From Blastocatellia bacterium UBA7656 (lineage in GTDB: Bacteria; Acidobacteriota; Blastocatellia; UBA7656), in contig DLHY01000047.1 of NCBI GenBank assembly GCA_002483445.1, positions 1 through 64,000 on the forward strand: DNA of 64,000 nt. The letters are read 5' to 3'. The notes under the pieces are model-generated. The model saw nothing but the letters and a program-made list of their open reading frames with translations, searched no databases and was not told the DNA's origin. The translations under genes and the position numbers were made by a program. The number at the start of each line of letters is the position of its first letter. Positions within the stretch are counted from its first letter, which is position 1. Below are positions 6,316-14,447 of the stretch, one piece after another.

Positions 6316-9300
6316 ATGCTCAATTCAATAATTCAATGGTCGCTCAAAAACCGGCTGCTGGTCATTATCGCGGCCATCGCGCTGCTCGTCTACGGAGGCA
6401 TGGTCGCTCTGCGCTCGCCTGTAGATGTCTTCCCTGACCTGACCGCGCCGACTGTCACGGTTCTCACCGAATCGCACGGCCTCGCGCCTGAAGAGGTCGA
6501 ATCTCTGGTCACGCTTCCAATCGAATCGACGATGAACGGAACGGCGGATGTGTTTCGCGTGAGGTCGAATTCGGCGGTGGGCATCTCGATAGTTTTCGTC
6601 GAATTCAATTTCGGGACAGACATCTATCGCGCCCGCCAGTTGGTGACCGAAAAACTTCAGCAGGTGCGGCTCCCGGCTGAGGTCTCGCCCCCTGTGCTTG
6701 GCCCCATCTCTTCGACGATGGGCGAGATCATGCTCATCTCGCTCACGAGTCAGACGACTTCGCAGATGGAATTGCGCAGCCTCGCCGACTGGGTAGTGCG
6801 CCCGCGACTGTTAGGCGTAGCAGGAGTCTCGCAGGTATCGATCATCGGCGGTCAGCGCAAGCAATATCAGGTGTTGGTCGATCCTGCCCGTCTCGTCGAT
6901 TACAACCTGAATCTCGAAGAAGTCACGCGGGCGGTGAGAGGGTCGAACGTCAACGCATCGGGCGGTTTTATGGAACGGCCCAACGAGGAATTTTTGATTC
7001 GAGCGCGTGGCCGCGCTTACTCGACCGATGACCTTGCAGACGCCGTCATCACGGTGCGCGATGGCGCTCCTGTTCTGGTTAAGAATGTCGCCACTGTTCA
7101 AATCGGCGCGGCGCACAAACGCGGCGACGGCAGTTTCGATATGAACCCTGCCGTCGTGGCCACGATTCAGAAACAGCCCAACGCCAACACTCTCGAAGTC
7201 ACCAATCAAATAGAAAGCACTCTCGCCGCGCTTAAAAACTCGCTGCCTTCGGACGTGGAGATAAACACGCGGGCTTTTCAGCAGGCCGACTTCATCAAGC
7301 GGGCCATAGGGAATGTTCAGGAGGCGCTCATCGAAGGCGGCCTGCTGGTAGTCGTCATCCTGTTTCTGTTTCTGTGGAATTTTCGAACGACGTTCATCAG
7401 TCTGACGGCGATACCTCTTTCGCTGCTGGCGGCTGTTCTGACGATGAGCTATTTCGAAATCGGCATCAACACGATGACGCTGGGCGGGCTGGCCATAGCT
7501 ATCGGAGAACTGGTCGACGACGCGATAGTCGACGTGGAAAACGTCTTTCGCCGACTGAAGCAGAACTCGCAGGCAGGTGAGCCTGAACCGGCTCTCAGAG
7601 TCATTTTCAAGGCATCGAGCGAGATTCGCGGCTCGATAGTTTTCGCCACGCTCATCATCGTGCTTGTCTTCCTGCCTCTGTTTTCGCTGGGCGGATTCGA
7701 GGGCCGCATGTTCGCTCCTCTCGCCTTCGCTTACATCATTTCCATACTCGCCTCGCTCATCGTCGCGCTGACGATCACGCCTGTGCTGTGCTATTACCTG
7801 CTCGGACGCTCGAAGATAATCCGCGAAGAAAAAGACTCGCATCTCGTGTCATGGCTCAAGCTGCGCTATGCCCCGACGCTCGAATGGACTTTGCGCCATC
7901 CGCAAACGATCATCGGCGCATCATTGGCGATGCTTGCGGCGGCCATCATCGTCGGGCCGCTGATGGGGCGCGAATTCCTTCCGCCGTTCAACGAAGGCGC
8001 GCTCAATATCAATGTCAACCTGCCGCCGGGAACCTCGCTCAGGGAATCGAACCGCGTCGGCAATCTCGTCGAGACAGCTTTGCATGAAATCCCTGAAGTT
8101 GTTTCGACTACGCGCCGGACAGGTCGCGCTGAACTCGACGAACACGCGGCGGGAGTCAACACCAGCGAGCTCGAAGTTGTCACGCGCGAAAGCGACCGCT
8201 CGCGCTCCGAGGTTATGGAGGATGTGCGCCAGAAACTCGGAACGATTCCGGGCGCAGCGGTCGAAGTCGGCCAGCCCATGTCGCATCGCATCGATCATCT
8301 GCTTTCAGGCACGCGCGCCCAGATTGCCATAAAACTTTTCGGCCCTGATCTCGCCTCGCTGCGAACGAAAGCCGGAGAGATACGCGACGCGATGGCCGAA
8401 GTCGAGGGCATAGTCGATCTGCTGGTCGAACCCCAGGTGGGCGTGCCACAGGTGCAGATCAATCTCAACCGTTCCGCTGCTGCGGCTGTGGGGTTGAACG
8501 CCCAGTACCTGGCCGAATCGGTCGAGACTGCTTTCAACGGCCATGTTGCATCGCAGGCGCTGGAAGACCAGAGGACTTATGATGTGCTGGTGCGGTTCGA
8601 TGATTCGGCGCGGCAGTCAGTCGAATCGATCAGCCGCACTTTGATCGACACTCCCGTAGGCGCGAAGGTGCCGATAGGACAGGTCGCCGAGGTGCGCCTC
8701 GATCAGGGGCCGAACACCATCAACCGCGAAAACGTGCAGCGACGAATAATCATTCAGGCCAACGTTGCAGACCGCGATCTCGGCAGCGTGATTGAAGATG
8801 TGCGCGCCGCGATCAATGGGAAAGTGGACCTGCCGCAGGGTTATTTCATTCAGTACGGCGGACAATTCGAATCTCAGGAGAAGGCTTCGCGACAGATCAC
8901 GTTGTTGTCGCTGCTTGCGATAGGCGGAATTTTCCTTCTGCTTTACATCGCGCTGAAATCCGCGCGCTCGGCGCTATTGGTGATGGCCAATCTGCCGCTC
9001 GCGCTCATAGGCGGAGTTGTGATGGTGTTTCTTTCAGGAGGCACGCTCTCAGTCGCGTCATTGATAGGGTTCATCACTCTGTTCGGCATAGCCACGCGCA
9101 ACGGGATCATGCTCATAAGCCACTATAGACATCTGATGGAGGAAGAAGGCGCGGGATTTCGCGAAGCGATAGTGCAGGGATCGATGGAGCGGTTGAGTCC
9201 GATACTGATGACGGCGCTTGTGACAGGCGTGGGATTGATACCGCTGGCGCTGGGCGCGGGCGAGTCGGGCAAGGAGATTCAGCAGCCCATGGCGGTTGTG

Positions 9301-9438
9301 ATACTGGGAGGCATCATCACTTCGACTTTTCTGAATATGATCGTCATCCCGGCCTTGTTTTTGAAGTTCGGGCGCGTGGTTCGAGCCGCGACGGATGATT
9401 ATCCGAACGCGCCGGAATTTGTGTCGGCAGGGAATTGA
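6316..9438 (+). CDS. CzcA-type heavy-metal efflux RND transporter
   Basis: A 1040-residue RND pump, the normal length for the HME subfamily. The first helix (LLVIIAAIALLVYGG) is followed by a large periplasmic loop, then helices 2-6. Helix 4 carries paired Asp residues in GELVDDAIVDVENV, the proton-relay signature of CzcA/CusA relatives. A second loop and the final helix bundle follow (SLIGFITLFGIATRNGIMLI). It would use the proton gradient to expel substrate through the adaptor. No outer-membrane factor gene follows, so a channel encoded elsewhere is presumably shared. Metal ions are the likely substrates from family membership, but specificity is not readable here. Confidence 0.92.
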   Translation: MLNSIIQWSLKNRLLVIIAAIALLVYGGMVALRSPVDVFPDLTAPTVTVLTESHGLAPEEVESLVTLPIESTMNGTADVFRVRSNSAVGISIVFVEFNFGTDIYRARQLVTEKLQQVRLPAEVSPPVLGPISSTMGEIMLISLTSQTTSQMELRSLADWVVRPRLLGVAGVSQVSIIGGQRKQYQVLVDPARLVDYNLNLEEVTRAVRGSNVNASGGFMERPNEEFLIRARGRAYSTDDLADAVITVRDGAPVLVKNVATVQIGAAHKRGDGSFDMNPAVVATIQKQPNANTLEVTNQIESTLAALKNSLPSDVEINTRAFQQADFIKRAIGNVQEALIEGGLLVVVILFLFLWNFRTTFISLTAIPLSLLAAVLTMSYFEIGINTMTLGGLAIAIGELVDDAIVDVENVFRRLKQNSQAGEPEPALRVIFKASSEIRGSIVFATLIIVLVFLPLFSLGGFEGRMFAPLAFAYIISILASLIVALTITPVLCYYLLGRSKIIREEKDSHLVSWLKLRYAPTLEWTLRHPQTIIGASLAMLAAAIIVGPLMGREFLPPFNEGALNINVNLPPGTSLRESNRVGNLVETALHEIPEVVSTTRRTGRAELDEHAAGVNTSELEVVTRESDRSRSEVMEDVRQKLGTIPGAAVEVGQPMSHRIDHLLSGTRAQIAIKLFGPDLASLRTKAGEIRDAMAEVEGIVDLLVEPQVGVPQVQINLNRSAAAAVGLNAQYLAESVETAFNGHVASQALEDQRTYDVLVRFDDSARQSVESISRTLIDTPVGAKVPIGQVAEVRLDQGPNTINRENVQRRIIIQANVADRDLGSVIEDVRAAINGKVDLPQGYFIQYGGQFESQEKASRQITLLSLLAIGGIFLLLYIALKSARSALLVMANLPLALIGGVVMVFLSGGTLSVASLIGFITLFGIATRNGIMLISHYRHLMEEEGAGFREAIVQGSMERLSPILMTALVTGVGLIPLALGAGESGKEIQQPMAVVILGGIITSTFLNMIVIPALFLKFGRVVRAATDDYPNAPEFVSAGN

Positions 9439-9531
9439 TGGCGGCCTGACCGTTGGAGGCTGGGGCAAAGCGTATACCGGCGATATGCAATTATCCTCGC
9501 GCCTGTTCCGCCAGTTTTTTCAAATCAGCAT

Positions 9532-10017
9532 TCATCTCATCGAAGCCGCGATTATGAGCGACGCCGTTGCTGCAAGCGCCGCTGCCGCCCGGACGTGGTT
9601 CCAGGCCGTCCAACTTGCAACGTAGCTGGCCCACAGCATCGCGCTGTCAGGGTCATCAGGTGCGACCCGTGCCAGCGCATTATTTCGAGGTATGTTGAAG
9701 ACGACCGTCACCATCAAGGTGCCGACAAGATAAAGAGCGCATCCGACGAGAGAGTAGACAGCGCCTGCGTGCCACCGCAGGAGTGGTGAAATGATCACAA
9801 TGGCGCAGGCCGCGGCAGTTCCCAGAAAAACTCCGAGGAACGATGGATTGATAACGACGATGTTGATCGATTGCATAGCGGCGATGCCCTCGCGCGGAGA
9901 GAGTCGAGTGAGTGCCTTCATCACGAAAGCAGAGAAGGCGAAAAAGACTCCGGCTATCAGCCCGCATCCGAGCGCCGCAAAAAGCGTCAGGGCGTCGAGC
10001 AAGTCATCAACTCCCAT
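9532..10017 (-). CDS. DUF1772/anthrone-oxygenase-like membrane protein
   Basis: 161 residues with four predicted membrane helices (about 8-32, 54-75, 82-103 and 138-158). The family signature includes GVFFAFSAFVMKAL near the start, MQSINIVVINPSF, and NIPRNNAL in the loop after helix 3. Members are annotated as DUF1772 or anthrone oxygenase family after fungal relatives; the role in bacteria is not established. It faces the efflux operon tail to tail and is separated by 20 bp from the next minus-strand gene. Confidence 0.8.
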   Translation of the reverse strand: MGVDDLLDALTLFAALGCGLIAGVFFAFSAFVMKALTRLSPREGIAAMQSINIVVINPSFLGVFLGTAAACAIVIISPLLRWHAGAVYSLVGCALYLVGTLMVTVVFNIPRNNALARVAPDDPDSAMLWASYVASWTAWNHVRAAAALAATASLIIAASMR

Positions 10018-10038
10018 AAAGCTTCCTGCCGTTCGGCA

Positions 10039-10794
10039 TCAATTTATATAGATCATCAACGTGTCCCCATCGTACTTCTTAAAGCTGAATTCATAGGGCA
10101 GTGGCCTGAAATACAGAAGCGAAGTATTGTAATCCATCACGTTGGCAAAATCGTGAGTCTCACGAAGTTTCGGCGACACTTTGGTTGCGTGGCGTGAGTC
10201 GTTTACCGGGACAAAGACCATCAATTTGAATTTGTCGTTGAACCAGGTGGAGTTGCCAGCAATCGTCGCATTTTCAGAATGGAAATTGGCTAACTTTTGA
10301 ACTGACTGAAAAAGCGTTTCGTACCTGAAAGTGAATTTGAAAGGAAAGCTGAATTCAGCGAGGCTGTCAGCGCCCGCGCGTTTTGGGTTTCCCTTCACAT
10401 CGGGAAATCGCGGTGTACGCCTGTCAGGCGAATTGATTTTGGCAACCTGTGGTTCAAGAGGAGCCACGAGTTTTTTGTCGACGAGGACATCGAGAAACAA
10501 TTTTGTTTTCTCGTTTTGTTTTTTTACTAGCTGAGAATCCGCGGCCAGCCTGAGTATTTGTTCTTCGTCTGTTTTCAAATAAACGAGGATGTAGGCCTGA
10601 TGTTCGTTATGCTCATAAGGCCCGCCGTTTTTCTTAAACAGGAAGTCAATCGTTATCGCATCCTGTTGGCCACTGCTCTCATGGTAGATAGAAATTTTTG
10701 GCAAATAGGCTTCCCAGACAGGAGCATCTCTTTGCCCAAACGCCGTAGATACCCAAAGAAGAGCGACGAAAATCGAAACCCAGACTCTTTTCAT
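10039..10794 (-). CDS. Secreted hypothetical protein
   Basis: 251 residues with a clear signal peptide (MKRVWVSIFVALLWVSTAFGQ). The ATG at 10794 is chosen because it places the signal peptide at the terminus and is preceded by GGAAAGG. An upstream extension of 26 codons would lack a hydrophobic start. The mature part is rich in Lys, Phe and Asp with alternating beta-strand patterns (DAITIDFLFKKNGGPYEHN, FSFPFKFTFRYETLF, LMVFVPVND), suggesting a soluble beta-rich exported protein. No family is recognised. It lies 80 bp downstream of the hicAB fusion on the same strand. Confidence 0.65.
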   Translation of the reverse strand: MKRVWVSIFVALLWVSTAFGQRDAPVWEAYLPKISIYHESSGQQDAITIDFLFKKNGGPYEHNEHQAYILVYLKTDEEQILRLAADSQLVKKQNEKTKLFLDVLVDKKLVAPLEPQVAKINSPDRRTPRFPDVKGNPKRAGADSLAEFSFPFKFTFRYETLFQSVQKLANFHSENATIAGNSTWFNDKFKLMVFVPVNDSRHATKVSPKLRETHDFANVMDYNTSLLYFRPLPYEFSFKKYDGDTLMIYIN

Positions 10795-10874
10795 AAAACA
10801 CCCTTTCCAGAGAGATACATTTTTCCGAGGCACAACGAAGAGTTCATCTCTTTTGCTCTCCATTCGTTTCAATA

Positions 10875-11273
10875 CTATGCCGCTTCGACCTCGACGACTT
10901 CGCTTGAGGAAGAAGGAGGAGGAACGGGCTGACCGCTCTCCTTGAGGCTTTCAATGTGAAGTTCGATTGCCTCACGGATCAGTAATAAGGCTTCTTCCCT
11001 CGATTCACCTGCTGCGATGCAGCCCGGCAAGTCAGGAACATACACGCCGAACGACTCAGGCCCCTCTTCGACAACGACAAGATATTGCATATTGAGTACA
11101 GCCTGTTTCAAAGCATTGTTGAGAGTGCCGGGTGGAATATCAACATTTGGTTTTCCCGACACGGTTACGGTTCCAGGTTTTGTGTGATGGTGAAATTGCC
11201 GATGGCTGCCTTTCATTCGAACCTGAAACCAACCATCTGCTTCAAGCAGTGAGATCAATTCCTTCACCTTCAT
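10875..11273 (-). CDS. hicAB: HicA toxin-HicB antitoxin single-chain fusion
   Basis: One frame of 132 residues contains both partners of a HicAB toxin-antitoxin module. Residues 1-61 are HicA: a dsRNA-binding-fold mRNA interferase with its catalytic His in KGSHRQFHH and the strand TVTVSGKPN. Residues 62-132 are the HicB partial RNase-H-like fold (MQYLVVVEEG, YVPDLPGCIAAGES, EALLLIREAIELHIE). HicA genes normally end before HicB starts. Here no stop occurs and HicB's usual first Met is internal residue 62. The usual C-terminal DNA-binding helix of longer HicB proteins is absent; the end is a Pro/Ser/Glu tail. A tethered antitoxin should silence the toxin permanently unless the internal ATG or proteolysis separates them. 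Confidence 0.8.
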   Translation of the reverse strand: MKVKELISLLEADGWFQVRMKGSHRQFHHHTKPGTVTVSGKPNVDIPPGTLNNALKQAVLNMQYLVVVEEGPESFGVYVPDLPGCIAAGESREEALLLIREAIELHIESLKESGQPVPPPSSSSEVVEVEAA

Positions 11274-11317
11274 CGCACACAGTTTACTACGCTGCTACGC
11301 GAGCCGACTAAGGGTTA

Positions 11318-11398
11318 GGATAACTGGGCGCGGGCGACAGCATTGGTGAAACGTTAAGTAATTTGCTGCCCGCGCTCCGGTCGATGCATTTGTTAAGT
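11318..11398 (-). other. Possible degenerate attC site downstream of the orphan gene
   Basis: On the minus strand ACTTAAC (11398-11392, fits RYYYAAC) is followed by an imperfect hairpin, GCGCGGGCAGCA pairing with TGCTGTCGCCCGCGC, and then GTTATCC (11324-11318), whose GTT fits the crossover triplet. The arms are asymmetric, so this site is weaker than the one at 12161-12303. Confidence 0.3.
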
Positions 11399-11415
11399 GC
11401 ATGGGTTTACACAAT

Positions 11416-12159
11416 TCAAGGTTCGACACTTAATTCAATTACTTCACGGCTAAAATTCCTGAACAAGAAAATCCGGTCGAAGCTGGATTTATAAGTTTGC
11501 TTTTTGACTTCATCCGAGATTACGAAATAGCTAGATGGTGTAAAGCCATCTTCTACTATAAGTAGCCAAATCTTAGAACACTTTCTCAGATATTTGCCAA
11601 GTCTCGTCTCCTTGTCTCGGATTCGCTCTATGATTTGCTCTGAGGCAAGGTCAGGAACAGCACCTCCTCTGCCCACACCCCAGAACATTTCGCATGAATT
11701 ATCGGGGCGGTCTATAAAAACCATCTGAATCGAAGGAGAACATCCCTCTGAAACAAATCTCCATCCTTCAAGAACAAAGGATCCTCCAACAGTAGGAATA
11801 TATCTACATGCTATTCCATTCAGACTAGCCGCGATTGAATCTATATCTCTCACCCGAAGTCTAGTTTTCGAGTCGAACAAAACAGTGACGTATAAAGGCG
11901 GGCCACCACTAGATTCATAAATTTCTTTGGCTCGACCAACAATTCGTTGTTCTAAGCTTTCTTTTTCCTTCAATACCACACGATAGAGACGGGTATGTTC
12001 AACTCCCCAAAAGCCCTCTAGGGTCTTAATAAGTACATCAGGGGTGTCATCGAAGCATAGAATGCCTTCCGGAAAGTCGAAGAACGATTCCTTAAACCGC
12101 AGGATATGTGAATACTGCTCTCTTTCGTTTTGTGTTGGCGATCTCATAAATTCAATCAT
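11416..12159 (-). CDS. Orphan AT-rich gene, integron-cassette-like
   Basis: 247 residues of unknown function. Base composition is clearly more AT-rich than its neighbours. The protein is mixed alpha/beta and ends in a pattern of alternating hydrophobics (SKIWLLIVEDGF, SYFVISDEV, FDRIFLFRNFSREVIEL). There is no signal peptide or membrane helix. The ATG lies 4 bp from GTTAGGC, which matches the integron core GTTRRRY, so the gene start is placed as in a gene cassette. With a second, weaker site beyond the stop, this suggests a captured cassette of roughly 850 bp. No integrase gene is in the window. The function cannot be inferred. Confidence 0.7.
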   Translation of the reverse strand: MIEFMRSPTQNEREQYSHILRFKESFFDFPEGILCFDDTPDVLIKTLEGFWGVEHTRLYRVVLKEKESLEQRIVGRAKEIYESSGGPPLYVTVLFDSKTRLRVRDIDSIAASLNGIACRYIPTVGGSFVLEGWRFVSEGCSPSIQMVFIDRPDNSCEMFWGVGRGGAVPDLASEQIIERIRDKETRLGKYLRKCSKIWLLIVEDGFTPSSYFVISDEVKKQTYKSSFDRIFLFRNFSREVIELSVEP

Positions 12160-12160
12160 G

Positions 12161-12303
12161 TGCGCCTAACTTTCGAGGATCTATCCTCAGCGCGGTCAAA
12201 TTTTATGCCCATTAGTCCGGCCATTCAAGAGCCACGCCGACTAAAAGCCGCAAAGTTCTGCGGGTTTTAGCACGCTTGAATATTGATCTCTTTGTTCGGC
12301 GCA
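12161..12303 (-). other. Integron attC-like recombination site
   Basis: The ends TGCGCCTAAC (12161-12170) and GTTCGGCGCA (12294-12303) are complementary except for one base. On the minus strand they give R'' = GCCGAAC and R' = GTTAGGC (fits GTTRRRY). Just inside, GAGGATC and GATCTC pair with one extra G left unpaired, like the extrahelical base in attC L boxes. Nested dyads fill the centre: ATTCAAG/CTTGAAT, and CTAAAAGCCGCA/TGCGGGTTTTAG with one mismatch. About 40 bp on one side is unpaired, which is atypical. Confidence 0.45.
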
Positions 12304-12390
12304 TCTTTAGGTTTCAAACAATCTCTTATCGTTCGTTGTATCAAACTCTCCCATCATGTTAAAGTCCGAACAAGTGAGGAGGAGTTACTG

Positions 12391-12639
12391 ATGTCGAGTA
12401 GAACCTCAACCATAGACGCTTTGATACAATCCGATCTATGGCGCGAATTTGAGAAAACAGCCCGCAATAAACGCCGCCGCCCTGTTGAATTGCTGGCGGA
12501 TGTGATTGCTGATTTTCTCGAAACACAAGAAGGCGTTGCCATCTTTGACGACCTGGAACGCGACATCCGCCGCACCGGTTACACCGAAGACGATGCTGTT
12601 GAAATTGTAAAGTCCTATCGCGCTTCACGGAGAAAATGA
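12391..12639 (+). CDS. Antitoxin of a PIN-type toxin-antitoxin pair
   Basis: 82 residues, charged and helical (SDLWREFEKTARNKRRR, DLERDIRRTGYTEDDAVEIV), resembling antitoxins encoded directly before PIN-domain toxins. The ATG at 12391 has GAGGAGT a proper distance upstream; an upstream frame extension of 36 codons has no ribosome site. The next frame begins 1 bp after the stop and encodes only the first 14 residues of a PIN protein, so the antitoxin has lost its partner. It may be an orphan, or it may still repress related promoters or neutralise a homologous toxin elsewhere. It lies on the opposite strand to the cassette-like orphan gene. Confidence 0.65.
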   Translation: MSSRTSTIDALIQSDLWREFEKTARNKRRRPVELLADVIADFLETQEGVAIFDDLERDIRRTGYTEDDAVEIVKSYRASRRK

Positions 12640-12640
12640 T

Positions 12641-12685
12641 GTGGCGCGAAAAGCTCGAATCCCTGTCGTCTTCGACACCAATTGA
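12641..12685 (+). pseudogene. Truncated PIN-domain (VapC-like) toxin remnant
   Basis: A GTG start 1 bp after the antitoxin stop opens a frame reading VARKARIPVVFDTN and then TGA. The VVFDTN strand is the start of the PIN nuclease fold, with the first catalytic Asp. Everything downstream of the Asn is missing, and the following DNA shows no PIN motifs in any frame before the next gene at 12768. This is a broken toxin gene. Confidence 0.6.
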
Positions 12686-12767
12686 CGAACTTTAAATTCT
12701 CTCTATGTATGCTTTCGTGCGGCAATACTTCTCTGCTTTTCATCGTGTCGAGGCTTTCGCTGTCGCT

Positions 12768-13844
12768 CTAACTCAACTCCGGGCGACCGGCGGCTTCGAG
12801 ATTCTCAGGAAATTCCTTCACATCCTGAGACCTTTCCTTACGAGCCACCATCAAGGCGTCGGGCGTGTCTACGACGATAAGCCCTTCGACTCCCATCAGA
12901 GCAATCGCCCGACCCGATGTCGAATAAACCAGATTGCGCTTCGCATCAATCGTCATCGCTTCGCTGAGAAGAAGATTTTCGCCCTCGTCATACTCGTCGC
13001 TGCGAAGCTCATACAAAGCCTGCCAGCTTCCAACATCGCTCCATCCGAAATCGCCGCTCAATACCCGAACCATTGCTGAAGTCTTCTCCATCACTCCGTA
13101 GTCAATCGAAACGGATTTCAACTGCGGATAAACGCGCTCGATCACCGCCTCGAATCGGTCGCTCTCCATCGCCTCGCCGATTTCTTCCAGCCCTTCATGC
13201 AAATCAGGCAGACACTCGCGAATCTCCGTGAGAATAGTCTTTGCCGTGAAGATGAATATGCCGCTGTTCCAGAGAAGACGCCCGCCTTTGAGATACTCGA
13301 CCGCAGTTTCGAAGTCAGGTTTTTCGACGAACTTTTTCACTTCGAAGACCTCTTCGCCCATCGCTTTTTCCGTTTCTTTGCCGCGCTCGATATAACCGTA
13401 CCCGGTTTCGGGTCGCGTGGGCGGTATGCCTAAAGTCACAATCGCGCCGTGCCGCGCCGCTTCACACGCAGCGCGCAGCTTGAGCGCGAATCTTTCCCGG
13501 TCTCGGATGAAGTGATCCGAAGGCAGAACTATGATGGGAGAGTTTTCATCCCTGCGAGCTATGTGAATGGCGGCAAGAGCTATGCACGGAGCGGTATTTT
13601 TTCCAACAGGCTCGACCAAAACTCGCGCGTTGCTGCTTCCGAGAAGATTGCGCGTCGTTTCTTCGTGAAGGCGGTTTACGACAACATACACTTGTTCATC
13701 AGCGACAAGCGTTTTGATTCGATCAATAGTTTCTTCAAACAGAGTGCGGTCGCTTGTGATCCGCAAAAACTGTTTGGGCATTCGCTCGCGGCTCGCGGGC
13801 CAGAACCTCGTCCCCGATCCTCCCGCCATCACTATCGCATACAT
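12768..13844 (-). CDS. manC: Mannose-1-phosphate guanylyltransferase
   Basis: A 358-residue nucleotidyltransferase converting mannose-1-phosphate and GTP to GDP-mannose for polysaccharide and glycoconjugate synthesis in the cytosol. The N-terminal signature MAGGSGTRFWPASRERMPKQF binds nucleotide. Later motifs include LPSDHFIRD, FVEKPDF, WNSGIFIF and DFGWSDVGSW. The length matches the single-domain form; the phosphomannose-isomerase cupin that is often fused to it is a separate gene at 14016. The ribosome site AGAGGTGAG precedes the ATG. A 7-bp repeat array lies just upstream at 13863-13904. Confidence 0.95.
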   Translation of the reverse strand: MYAIVMAGGSGTRFWPASRERMPKQFLRITSDRTLFEETIDRIKTLVADEQVYVVVNRLHEETTRNLLGSSNARVLVEPVGKNTAPCIALAAIHIARRDENSPIIVLPSDHFIRDRERFALKLRAACEAARHGAIVTLGIPPTRPETGYGYIERGKETEKAMGEEVFEVKKFVEKPDFETAVEYLKGGRLLWNSGIFIFTAKTILTEIRECLPDLHEGLEEIGEAMESDRFEAVIERVYPQLKSVSIDYGVMEKTSAMVRVLSGDFGWSDVGSWQALYELRSDEYDEGENLLLSEAMTIDAKRNLVYSTSGRAIALMGVEGLIVVDTPDALMVARKERSQDVKEFPENLEAAGRPELS

Positions 13845-13862
13845 TCGCTCACCTCTGGGAAA

Positions 13863-13904
13863 CAGTTTTCAGTTTTCAGTTTTCAGTTTTCAGTTTTCAG
13901 TTTC
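13863..13904. repeat. 7-bp tandem repeat CAGTTTT x6
   Basis: Five perfect CAGTTTT units and a sixth ending in C, beginning 18 bp upstream of the manC start codon. No inverted partner is seen within the gap. Confidence 0.9.
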
Positions 13905-14015
13905 TCATCGCTTCAATGAGCGAAGAGAAATATAAAGGCGCAAGGTTTCTAACCCGCGTTATAAGGCTTCAATGCCAGGTTGTATCGCCGTGTCGCCGTG
14001 TCGCGCGATTATGCG

Positions 14016-14399
14016 CTATGATCTTCCGAAATCGTCCTCGAATCGGGTGATGTCGTCTTCGCCCAGGTAATCGCCCGTCTGAATTTCGATGAAAATTAAA
14101 TCTTCATCTCCGGGATTTTCGACTCGGTGCGCGGCCCCGACAGCTATATCGATTGTCTTGCCAGCTTCGACATCTATGATAGCCCCGTCGAGAGTAACTC
14201 GCGCCAGTCCCCGGACGATCATCCAATGCTCTGCTCTTAGGGTGTGCTTTTGATAACTGAGTCGCTTGCCCGGAAGCACCTCAAGGCGTTTGACCTTGTA
14301 GCCCTGGCCTTCGTCAAGCACGGTGAAACTTCCCCACGGACGCCGGTCATAAAGCGACGATTGGTCGACCTCTGATGTTGTGTTTATTTCGTCAGTCAC
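14016..14399 (-). CDS. Cupin-type mannose-6-phosphate isomerase domain protein
   Basis: A 127-residue single cupin matching the C-terminal isomerase domain of bifunctional ManC/AlgA enzymes (RRPWGSFTVLDEGQGYKVKR, LSYQKHTLRAEHWMIVRG, AHRVENP, IEIQTGDYLGEDDITR). The metal-binding residues are the His and Glu in KHTLRAEHW and the later His in AAHRVENP. It would interconvert fructose-6-phosphate and mannose-6-phosphate, supplying the pathway completed by the neighbouring guanylyltransferase. The GTG at 14399 is used because no Met lies before the conserved domain. A short gap of 50 bp separates it from the next gene upstream. Confidence 0.87.
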   Translation of the reverse strand: MTDEINTTSEVDQSSLYDRRPWGSFTVLDEGQGYKVKRLEVLPGKRLSYQKHTLRAEHWMIVRGLARVTLDGAIIDVEAGKTIDIAVGAAHRVENPGDEDLIFIEIQTGDYLGEDDITRFEDDFGRS

Positions 14400-14447
14400 C
14401 CGCCCATTATAGATGAGAAGTGTCGAAGGTTCACGCGGCGCTCATCA

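Noticed and set aside
6811..7842. A long minus-strand frame opposite the RND pump gene
   Set aside because: The pump frame has full family motifs. The antisense frame is rich in Arg, His and Asp, as expected for a shadow of GC-rich coding DNA.
13863..13904. CRISPR-like array
   Set aside because: The units are 7 bp with no spacers. None of the tandem arrays in the window has the 24-40 bp repeats and unique spacers of a CRISPR locus.
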